DNA from: Salinicola halophilus
GTDB lineage: Bacteria > Pseudomonadota > Gammaproteobacteria > Pseudomonadales > Halomonadaceae
DNA length: 64,000 nucleotides
Direction of reading: 5' to 3'
Assembly: GCF_003206155.1 (NCBI RefSeq)
Contig: NZ_PZJV01000001.1
Location: forward strand, 206,018 to 270,017
The position numbers and the translations under genes were made by a program. Of this stretch, positions 56,664 to 64,000 are shown piece after piece. Position 1 is the stretch's first letter, and the number at the start of each line of letters is the position of its first letter. The notes under the pieces were generated by a model. The model saw only the letters and a list, made by a program, of their open reading frames with translations, did not search any database and was not told the origin of the DNA.

Positions 56664-58168
56664 ATCACGGCATTCCAGAGCTGAAGGGTGAGATAGCTGC
56701 GCCAGGGGGACGCCGAGGCGGGATTGATCGGCGTCTCCAGCTTGGCGAGCGCGCGCTTGATGCCCACGTCACCGGCAAGCCAGACGTCCGGATCGTTGAA
56801 TCCGCGAAAGCGAGCGACGGCAGCCGTCCAGGGGCCGATGCCTTTCAGCTGCGTCCAGGTGTCGGCGTCGTCACTGATGTCGCCATCGCGGTAGGCCTTC
56901 GCAAAGCGGATCAGCGTCTCCCGACGGCTAGCGGGCATACCGAGAAAGGCCAGATCGCTGGCGGCGACGGCGGCCGGGGTCGGAAAGTAACGACGCGCGG
57001 AGCGCTGCGGGTCGCTCGGTGAGGAGGCTCCCTCCGCCCCATCACGGCCGCCCAATTCATCCACCAGTTTCTGGATCAGGCGGGTCGCCGCGGCGATGGA
57101 GACGTGCTGGCCGAGAATGCCGCGCACGCCCGCCTCGAATGCGTCCCAGAGTCCGGGAATCCGTAAGCCGGAATGCAGGGCGAACGTCGGCAGGGCCGAC
57201 TGCAGGTGATCTTCGATGGTCGCGATATCGGCGTCCAGATCGAGCACCTGACGAATGCGCTGAACGATCGATTCGAGCCCCTCCAGATCGTCGAGCGTGA
57301 CGGTGACATCGAAGCGGTGGTGCTCCGGCACGTGCACGGCGGTGAACTCGCCGGTGACCTCGCCCCAGCGCAGCGTTCGGCCATAGGCGTGTTCGTCGAT
57401 CCACTCCAGACCGTCGATCACGTGTAGCCGGTGGAAATGCCGCAACCGCTCCCAGGCGTAGGGCGGCCGGTAGGCGAGTTTGAGGGTCAAGGCATCGCTG
57501 CCTCGGGCGTGGCGGCGGATGTCGGTCGGAGCAAGTGTCATTTGGCGTTTGAAAGCGTCGTTGAAGCGGCGAAGGCTTGCAAAGCCGCTCGCATAGGCGA
57601 TGCGAGCGACGGGAAGCGTCGTCTGATGAAGCAGTTGTTTGGCGAACAGACATTGACGGTAGAGGGCATAGGCCTTGGGCGATACTCCAAAATGCTGCTG
57701 AAAGAGATGGCGAAGATAGCGGTCACCGATCCCCAGGCGCGTGCAGAGTTCACCGATACCGTCGCGCTGCAGGGCGCCTTCGTTGATCAGGTGGAGCGCG
57801 CGGGCGAGGGTTGTCTCCACGCCGCGCCAGGCGCAGGAGCCGGGGGCGCTGTCGGGGCGGCAGCGTAGGCAGGGCCGGAACCCCGCGCCGGCCGCGGCAA
57901 TAGCGCTGTCGAAGTAACGCACGTGGCGCTCCTGAGGCGGCGTTGCCGGGCAGATCGGCCGGCAGAAGATGCCGGTCGTGCTGACCCCGACGAAGAATCG
58001 CCCGTCAAAACGCGCGTCTCGCGCCAAGCGGGCGCGGCGACACTCGGCCGACGTCAGCCCGCTGACACACCCGGCACCGATGCGGCTGTCGGGCGCGCCG
58101 CGCGCCGAGGCGCAAGCGGCTGCGGCCCCAGGGGATATCGAATGCGGCGTGGCCGGCGACTGTGACAT
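56660..58168 (-). CDS. alkA: Ada N-terminal domain fused to DNA-3-methyladenine glycosylase II (AlkA)
   Basis: The 502-residue protein combines three parts. The Ada zinc domain (about 50-110) has [19 protein letters not shown] and PCLRCRPD, with the methyl-accepting cysteines. An AraC-type HTH follows (about 125-220, [24 protein letters not shown]-like). The AlkA glycosylase comes last (about 230-500), with the HhH-GPD motif ending [17 protein letters not shown] and the catalytic Asp in [10 protein letters not shown]. It should both sense methylation and excise alkylated bases. It heads the alkA-ogt pair. Confidence 0.92.
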   Translation of the reverse strand: MSQSPATPHSISPGAAAACASARGAPDSRIGAGCVSGLTSAECRRARLARDARFDGRFFVGVSTTGIFCRPICPATPPQERHVRYFDSAIAAAGAGFRPCLRCRPDSAPGSCAWRGVETTLARALHLINEGALQRDGIGELCTRLGIGDRYLRHLFQQHFGVSPKAYALYRQCLFAKQLLHQTTLPVARIAYASGFASLRRFNDAFKRQMTLAPTDIRRHARGSDALTLKLAYRPPYAWERLRHFHRLHVIDGLEWIDEHAYGRTLRWGEVTGEFTAVHVPEHHRFDVTVTLDDLEGLESIVQRIRQVLDLDADIATIEDHLQSALPTFALHSGLRIPGLWDAFEAGVRGILGQHVSIAAATRLIQKLVDELGGRDGAEGASSPSDPQRSARRYFPTPAAVAASDLAFLGMPASRRETLIRFAKAYRDGDISDDADTWTQLKGIGPWTAAVARFRGFNDPDVWLAGDVGIKRALAKLETPINPASASPWRSYLTLQLWNAVI

Positions 58169-58367
58169 GACGGGGATTCCTGACCGAGCGCGATGCGCGT
58201 GGGCCCAGTGTAGCGCGCTCCATGCCGGCGTCTCGCCGGATTCGGCAATCGACGTTCACCACGCGCTCCCCCTCGTCGCCGGTGTCGAACTGGAGACGGC
58301 TACCGTTTTTGGGGATACTCGCGGGCGAAAACGATGCCGGACCGCGTTCCGCGCATTCGAACCGTAA

Positions 58368-59233
<866 letters not shown>

Positions 59234-59234
<1 letters not shown>

Positions 59235-59788
59235 TGGCCCGCCTGGACCATCGCGCCGAGCTTGCGCTGATTCTGTTCGATGTCGACGGCGTGCTCACCG
59301 ACGGCACGCTGCTCATTGGTCCCGAGGGCGAGGCGCTCAAGCCGTTCAACGTGCAGGACGGTCTGGCGGTCGGTCTGCTGCGCCATCACGGCATTCGCAG
59401 TGGCGTGCTCTCGGCGAAGTCGAGCGCGCCACTGTTGACGCGGGCGAACCAGCTCGGGATGGACGTCATCAAGACCGGCTTTCAGCGCAAGCTCGATGCG
59501 CTGTCGCAGATCGTCGAGAGCACGGGCTTTGCGCCATCGCGTATCGGTTTCGTCGGTGACGACGTCATCGACATTCCCGTGATGCGGCGAGTGGGTGTCG
59601 CCTATGCGCCCAGCGATGCCCATCCGCTGGTGCGCGATGCCGCGGATATCGTCTGCACCCGGGCTGGCGGCCGTGGCGTCGCCCGCGAAGTGGCCGAGGA
59701 TCTGCTGGCGGCTCGCGGTCTCGATCTCGCCGACATGTACGGACACCTGATCGACGACGATGACGCCCTGCTGTCACTGGTGCAGTGA
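59234..59788 (+). CDS. kdsC: 3-deoxy-D-manno-octulosonate 8-phosphate phosphatase KdsC
   Basis: This HAD-family phosphatase removes the phosphate from KDO 8-P. The 184-residue protein has the nucleophile motif LILFDVDGVLTDG, motif II in SGVLSAKSS, and the metal motif GFVGDDVIDIPVMRRVG. It is coupled to kdsA and converges on lrgB after 27 bases. In many relatives kdsC lies with kdsD and the lpt genes; here it is with kdsA. Confidence 0.93.
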
Positions 59789-59815
59789 GCGCCAGCGGGG
59801 GCGCGCGTGGCCACG

Positions 59816-60544
59816 CTACAGGCCGAGAAGGTGAACGACCGGCGGCAACAGAAAGGCGGTGACGAGACCGGAAAGACCCATCGCCAACCCCGAGAACGCG
59901 CCGGCGACGGCACCGTAGTTGGCGAAGGCGTGGGCGGTGCCGAAGCCGTGGGCGGAAAGTCCCAGGGTATAGCCGCGAATGGTCGGGTCGGTGATTCGCG
60001 TCCAGCGAAAGATCCACGGCGCCAGAATGCAGCCGATGACCCCGGTGAGCAGCACGAGGCCCGCGGCGAGCGAAGGAATGCCGCCGATCTTTTCGGCGAT
60101 TCCCATGGCGATGGGTGAGGTGACCGATTTCGGCGCCAGGGTCAGCGCGGTCTGCCGGCCCGCCCCCAGGGCGAGCGCAATACCGACGGCCGACACGATG
60201 GCGGTCGTCACTCCGGTGAGCGTGCCGACCATGATCGGCACTAGCATGCGACGCACCCGTTCGCGATGGTCGTAGAGCGGGATCGCCAGCGCCACGGTCG
60301 CAGGGCCGAGTAGAAAATGCAGGAACTGTGCGCCCGCGAAATAGGTCGGGTAGTCGGTTTTCGTCAGTGTGAGAAAGCCGATCAACAGGGCGATTGCGAC
60401 GATCACCGGGTGAAGAACCGGGCTGCCGCCGGCCAGGCGATTGATCCGCAGGGCGATGAGAAACGCGACGAGCGTGGCGAGCAGATGCAGCAGCGGACTC
60501 GCCGAGAGGTAGACCCAGACGTCACCGAGGCCGAGATCGTTCAT
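59816..60544 (-). CDS. lrgB: LrgB/CidB-family membrane protein
   Basis: The 242-residue protein has about seven to eight membrane segments and LrgB-family stretches FLLGPATVALAIPLYDHRERVRR and the C-terminal LSAHGFGTAHAFANYGAVAGAFSGLAMG. LrgAB proteins were first linked to holin-like murein hydrolase control and later to pyruvate or metabolite export. Its ATG overlaps the lrgA stop (ATGA). Confidence 0.9.
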   Translation of the reverse strand: MNDLGLGDVWVYLSASPLLHLLATLVAFLIALRINRLAGGSPVLHPVIVAIALLIGFLTLTKTDYPTYFAGAQFLHFLLGPATVALAIPLYDHRERVRRMLVPIMVGTLTGVTTAIVSAVGIALALGAGRQTALTLAPKSVTSPIAMGIAEKIGGIPSLAAGLVLLTGVIGCILAPWIFRWTRITDPTIRGYTLGLSAHGFGTAHAFANYGAVAGAFSGLAMGLSGLVTAFLLPPVVHLLGL

Positions 60545-60906
60545 CGTGGTGTCTCATTGTCATGATGGCGCCGGGCGAACAGTTTCAGCGTCTGACTGGT
60601 CACCAGCAGCGTGATCGCCGAGGAGGCGACCAGGGTCACGATCAGAATGGCGAATTCGCGCCCGATCAAGTCGAAATGTTCGATCAGGCCGACGCCCGCG
60701 GGAACGAAGAGCAGGGTCAGGTATTTCAGCAGTCCCTCGCCCATGCTGCGTAGCCCGGCGGGTACGCTACCGCGCACCAGCAGGCCGAGCAGCAGGATCA
60801 CCATGCCCAGCACGGGTCCCGGTATCGGCAGGGCGAACGCGCGACCGATGACTTCACCCAGGAACTGACATCCCAGCAGAATGCTCATTCCGACGATCAG
60901 TGACAT
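60541..60906 (-). CDS. lrgA: CidA/LrgA-family holin-like protein
   Basis: The 121-residue protein has four membrane segments and LrgA-family stretches LGEVIGRAFALPIPGPVLGMVILLL and LTLLFVPAGVGLIEHFDLI. The ATG at 60906 gives the family start; the frame extends into the tRNA region without support. It is coupled to lrgB and lies just downstream of tRNA-Pro on the same strand, so some readthrough is possible. Confidence 0.88.
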   Translation of the reverse strand: MSLIVGMSILLGCQFLGEVIGRAFALPIPGPVLGMVILLLGLLVRGSVPAGLRSMGEGLLKYLTLLFVPAGVGLIEHFDLIGREFAILIVTLVASSAITLLVTSQTLKLFARRHHDNETPR

Positions 60907-60972
60907 GAGATCGAGACTCCGGCGTGACGCGATAACAGGGTGTGACCGACGGTGAGGGAGGGCCAAACGAAC

Positions 60973-61005
60973 GAAAGGGCCATCGATGAAATCGATGGCC
61001 CTTTC
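60973..61005 (-). terminator. Terminator after tRNA-Pro
   Basis: A perfect 15-base stem (60973-60987 with 60991-61005) with a GAA loop lies seven bases beyond the tRNA 3' end. Read on the minus strand it ends in CTTTC, giving a compact intrinsic terminator between the tRNA and lrgA. Confidence 0.8.
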
Positions 61006-61011
61006 TCTATC

Positions 61012-61088
61012 TGGTCGGAGCGACAGGATTCGAACCTGCGACCTCTGCAACCCCATTGCAGCGCGCTACCAAGCTGCGCCACGCTCCG
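61012..61088 (-). tRNA. tRNA-Pro (anticodon GGG)
   Basis: The 77-base cloverleaf has the acceptor stem CGGAGCG/CGCTCCG, a discriminator A and an encoded CCA. The T-arm reads GCAGGTTCGAATCCTGT, and the anticodon stem CTGCA/TGCAG encloses the loop ATGGGGT, giving GGG at positions 34-36. It is an isolated tRNA gene with its own promoter and terminator. Confidence 0.95.
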
Positions 61089-61120
61089 ATTCGTTCACGG
61101 GTCTCCGCGAAACGCAGCGT

Positions 61121-61149
61121 ATATTACCGTGGGTTCGGGAAAATGAAAA
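61121..61149 (-). promoter_or_regulatory. Promoter for tRNA-Pro
   Basis: On the minus strand TTTTCA, a 17-base spacer and TAATAT fall about 33 bases upstream of the mature 5' end. Each hexamer matches 4 of 6 consensus bases. Confidence 0.5.
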
Positions 61150-61214
61150 GCGTGCGTTTAGGCTTTTTTTCAATGAGTTGCGCAACCCGCTCGGGCCGCG
61201 ACGCCGACTCGACG

Positions 61215-61240
61215 TTCGCCCGGTGATCGAACCGGGCGAA
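61215..61240 (-). terminator. Inverted repeat after the DASS transporter gene
   Basis: TTCGCCCGGT (61215-61224) and ACCGGGCGAA (61231-61240) form a perfect 10-base stem with a six-base loop, 20 bases after the transporter stop. There is no T-run, so its strength as a terminator is uncertain. Confidence 0.5.
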
Positions 61241-61259
61241 ACGCACTCGTGGCGATGCA

Positions 61260-62720
61260 CTAGAGCCAGAGCCACTCGATCAGGGTCATGGTGATGAGGG
61301 TCACGAACACCATTCCCACCACGTTGAGCAGAAATCCGGCACGAATCATCGATTGAATCTTCAGGTGGCCCGTGCCGAAGACGATCGCGTTGGGCGGCGT
61401 CGCCACCGGCATCATGAACGCGCAGCTGGCCGCAATGGCCGCCGGAACCGTGATCAGCAGCGGGTCGACGTCGAGAGAGAGCGCCAGCGCCCCCAATAGC
61501 GGCAGAAAAGCCGCGGCGGTGGCAGTGTTGGACGTCAGCTCCGTGAGGAAGATGATGACCATGGCAATCGCCCCGATCAGCAGAATCAGCGGCAGTACAC
61601 CGAAGATGCTCAGCTGTGCGGCGATCCAGTCGGCGAGTCCCGAGCTACTGATGGAACCCGCTAGAGCGAGACCGCCACCGAAAAGCAGCAGAATGCCCCA
61701 CGGCAACTCTTTGGCATCTTCCCACAGCATCAGCGGGCGATGACGTTCGTTGCCACTGGGAATGAGAAACAGCGCGACGCCCGCCAGCAGCGCGATCGCG
61801 GTGTCGGAGAGCCAGGCGATGCCGAGGTCGTTGAGCAGCGGGCGTGTGACCCACGCTACCGCTGCCAGCAGAAAGACGATGCCGACGCGAGCCTCCGCCT
61901 GGCTGAGCTTACCCAGCTTGCGTAGCTCGCTGCCGATGACGTCACCTTCACCCTCGCTGGAATCGAGCTCGAGGTTGAAGTGCTGGCGCGTCAGCCACCA
62001 CCAGGCGACGGCGAGCATGGCGATGCTCACGGGCAGGCCGACCACCATCCACTGGGCAAAACCGAGTTCGATATCCTGCTCGCTGGAGAGATAGCCGGCG
62101 AGAATGGCGTTCGGTGGCGTGCCAATGAGTGTGGCGATACCGCCGATGCTTGCCGAGTAGGCGATCGCCAGCAGCAGTGCCGTCGCGTAGCGTTTCACTT
62201 CACGATCGTCGTCGCTGGTGAACAGCGATACGACTGACATGCCGATCGGCAACATCATGATGGCGGTCGCGGTATTGGATACCCACATGCTGATGAAGGC
62301 CGTGGCGAGCATGAAGCCGCCGATCTGCTGCTTCGGCTTCTGACCGACCAGAGTCAGGATCTTGAGGGCAATGCGGCGGTGGAGGTTCCATCGCTGCATC
62401 GCCAGACCCAGCAGAAAGCCCCCGAGGAAGAGAAAAATCGTGGGGTTGGCATAGCTTGCCGCCGTGCTTTCGAGATCGGCGATGCCGAGCGCGGGGGCGA
62501 GAGGAATCGGTAGCAGCGAGGTCGCGGGAATGGGAATGGCTTCGGTGGCCCACCACGTGGCGAGCAGCAGGGCGAGACCGACGCAGTGCCAGGCTGCCGG
62601 TTCCATGCCTGCCGGGGCTGGCAGTAGCTGGGTGATGAGTATCCACACCGGACCCAGTATCAGGCCCACTCTGGCGGCCTTCGAGGGTGGCGCGTTGGCC
62701 GTATCGGTCGCTTCAGTCAT
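61260..62720 (-). CDS. DASS-family (SLC13-like) sodium/anion symporter
   Basis: The 486-residue protein has about eleven to twelve membrane segments and the two SNT substrate/sodium motifs of the divalent anion:sodium symporter fold, MWVSNTATAIMMLP and LTSNTATAAAFLP, plus GGIATLIGTPPNAI and FMMPVATPPNAIVFG. Substrates are probably dicarboxylates or sulfate; the adjacent cysQ hints at sulfate, but this is only context. ATG 62720 is used; the frame runs further upstream without support. Confidence 0.88.
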   Translation of the reverse strand: MTEATDTANAPPSKAARVGLILGPVWILITQLLPAPAGMEPAAWHCVGLALLLATWWATEAIPIPATSLLPIPLAPALGIADLESTAASYANPTIFLFLGGFLLGLAMQRWNLHRRIALKILTLVGQKPKQQIGGFMLATAFISMWVSNTATAIMMLPIGMSVVSLFTSDDDREVKRYATALLLAIAYSASIGGIATLIGTPPNAILAGYLSSEQDIELGFAQWMVVGLPVSIAMLAVAWWWLTRQHFNLELDSSEGEGDVIGSELRKLGKLSQAEARVGIVFLLAAVAWVTRPLLNDLGIAWLSDTAIALLAGVALFLIPSGNERHRPLMLWEDAKELPWGILLLFGGGLALAGSISSSGLADWIAAQLSIFGVLPLILLIGAIAMVIIFLTELTSNTATAAAFLPLLGALALSLDVDPLLITVPAAIAASCAFMMPVATPPNAIVFGTGHLKIQSMIRAGFLLNVVGMVFVTLITMTLIEWLWL

Positions 62721-62884
62721 AGCAGTCGATCCTTGTTCGCGAGAAAAGTGGGGTGTGGATATTCTACGGAAGTGCCCGGCGGCGTCGGCGGCTCGCATGT
62801 TAGTCTTTGGTCTAATAGGGTTTGGCCTCTCATCTCGCGCGCCGATCACCGGTCGGTACCGCGTCGTTCTGGAGTTAGCGCTGC

Positions 62885-63739
62885 GTGTTACATCATCGAG
62901 ACCACGCTCTTCCGACTTCTCTCGAATCACTGTCGATGGCAATCGTCGCGCTTTGTCGTCAGGCGGGCGCAGCGATCGAGGAGATCGCACGTTCGCAGAT
63001 GGCTACCCAACTCAAGGCGGACGATAGTCCGGTAACGGCGGCAGACATCGCTGCTCACACTTGCCTAGCCGAAGGCCTTGCGCGTCTGGGTGGCCAAAGT
63101 TGGCCGGTACTATCCGAGGAGTCGGCGTCGGTACCCTGGCTTACGCGCAGCCAGTGGAGCACTTACTGGCTGATCGATCCGCTGGACGGTACCAAGGAGT
63201 ACATTCGGGGTTCCGATGAGTACTCGGTCAACGTGGCACTCATTCATCGTCATCGACCGGTCCTGGGGGTTGTCGAGAAGCCACGATCGCAGGAGGTGTG
63301 GCTCGGCCGTCCGGACGAGGGGGCTTGGTATCAAGCGGCGCCCGATGCTGGGTGGGCGCCCATCCGTGTCGCGGCCGAGCAGCCCACGCGCGTCGTCGTG
63401 AGCCGTTTTCATCGAGGAGCGCGCACGCAGCATCTGATCGACGCCATTCCCGGAGCGCGTGTGATGACGCTGGGAAGTTCGTTGAAGTGCTGTCTGATCG
63501 CCGACGGCCGAGCGGACCTTTATCCGCGATTCGGCCCGACGAGTGAATGGGATACGGCGGCGGCGCAAGCGGTTCTGGAAGGCGCGGGTGGCGCACTCGT
63601 CGATAGTCACGATTGGGCGCCGCTTCGTTACAACGCCAAGGCGTCGCTGCTCAATCCGGGGTTCGTCGCCTGTGCTAGGCTCGATGGCGCCTGGCGCGAG
63701 GCCTGGAAAGCGTCACGGACCGGGTCGGCGACGCGTTGA
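62885..63739 (+). CDS. cysQ: 3'(2'),5'-bisphosphate nucleotidase CysQ
   Basis: CysQ removes the toxic by-product PAP of sulfate assimilation by cutting it to AMP. The 284-residue protein has the metal-binding LSEES, WLIDPLDGTKEYI (DPxDGT) and EWDTAAAQAV motifs of the lithium-sensitive phosphatase family, with LGSSLKCCLIADGRADLYPRFGPT near the nucleotide site. GTG 62885 has GGAG ten bases upstream; ATG 62936 has none but gives a length close to E. coli. Confidence 0.92.
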   Translation: MLHHRDHALPTSLESLSMAIVALCRQAGAAIEEIARSQMATQLKADDSPVTAADIAAHTCLAEGLARLGGQSWPVLSEESASVPWLTRSQWSTYWLIDPLDGTKEYIRGSDEYSVNVALIHRHRPVLGVVEKPRSQEVWLGRPDEGAWYQAAPDAGWAPIRVAAEQPTRVVVSRFHRGARTQHLIDAIPGARVMTLGSSLKCCLIADGRADLYPRFGPTSEWDTAAAQAVLEGAGGALVDSHDWAPLRYNAKASLLNPGFVACARLDGAWREAWKASRTGSATR

Positions 63740-63770
63740 GGTTCACACTGATCAGAAGGCGATCGAGATC

Positions 63771-64000
63771 ATGTCCACTGCAATTATGGTGATGATGACG
63801 GCCGCGGGAGTCTGCGTGCTGGCCGGGTTGGCCTGGTACGCACGGCGGCTTTGGCGGGAGGTACGGCGCCGTGAGGCGTTCAGCCGCGATGAAGTGGTGC
63901 GGGCGAATCGAAACTGCGTCGATAGTCTGGAAGCGATCGCCAATGCGATGGTCGGTGGCCAAGTCGATCCCGTCGAGGGAGCGCTTCGCTGTCGTGTGTT
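63771..64000 (+). CDS. DUF2489-like protein, 5' part (cut by window end)
   Basis: Seventy-six residues are visible. A membrane segment (about 5-22, MVMMTAAGVCVLAGLAWYA) is followed by an Arg-rich stretch and DSLEAIANAMVGGQVDPVEGALR. This resembles the N-terminus of DUF2489 proteins of unknown function found in marine and halophilic gammaproteobacteria. AGAAGG lies upstream of ATG 63771. The gene runs off the window. Confidence 0.55.
   Translation, partial: MSTAIMVMMTAAGVCVLAGLAWYARRLWREVRRREAFSRDEVVRANRNCVDSLEAIANAMVGGQVDPVEGALRCRV

Overview
The window is a high-GC gammaproteobacterial chromosome segment. Gene content and order (rpoE-rseA-degP, lepA-lepB-rnc-era-recO-pdxJ, a GacS/BarA-type kinase divergent from cysM-rlmD-relA-mazG, an MvaT-type H-NS protein, BenE, LrgAB) point to the Halomonadaceae (Halomonas/Salinicola-like). 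This is an inference from synteny and protein motifs; no search was run. About 55 protein genes, one tRNA and about 20 regulatory or structural sites are supported. No CRISPR array, insertion sequence, prophage or rRNA was seen.

Layout. 0.2-5 kb: DEAD-box helicase, DinG helicase and DAHP synthase. 5.2-8.6 kb: envelope-stress module rpoE-rseA-degP, without rseB, with two good sigma-E-like promoters. 8.8-14.8 kb: lepA-lepB-rnc-era-recO-pdxJ, with a long hairpin before rnc. 14.8-26.7 kb: BarA/GacS-type hybrid kinase, cysM, rlmD, relA, mazG, ppc and a P-loop kinase. 26.8-32.7 kb: topB translationally coupled to an unknown 640-residue membrane protein, then a SEC-C repeat protein. 32.7-39.6 kb: ampG, rfaH, an FKBP isomerase, a lytic transglycosylase, proS, a Yip1 protein and a lipoprotein. 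39.6-42.5 kb: benE, a divergent cupin-type regulator and an AmiD-like amidase.

42.5-45.5 kb is the most unusual part. A satD-DUF3307 pair lies next to a near-consensus LexA (SOS) box. Beyond the box are a candidate small ORF with an ideal ribosome binding site, an mvaT-type xenogeneic silencer gene, and a small gene whose product resembles only the oligomerisation part of that silencer.

45.9-52.1 kb: manC, a LysR regulator divergent from a CoA-transferase/HMG-CoA-lyase-like pair, and guanine deaminase. 52.1-52.8 kb is non-coding. 52.8-56 kb: molybdate uptake modABC with a one-domain modE and a ModE-like operator at modA. 56-58.2 kb: alkylation repair pair (Ada/AlkA fusion plus Ogt). 58.4-60.9 kb: kdsA-kdsC and convergent lrgAB. 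61-64 kb: tRNA-Pro(GGG), a DASS-type anion symporter, cysQ and the start of a DUF2489 gene cut by the window edge.

Functionally the window is mostly housekeeping (translation quality, stringent response, LPS precursor synthesis, peptidoglycan recycling, sulfur and molybdate metabolism). The accessory signals are concentrated at 43-46 kb.
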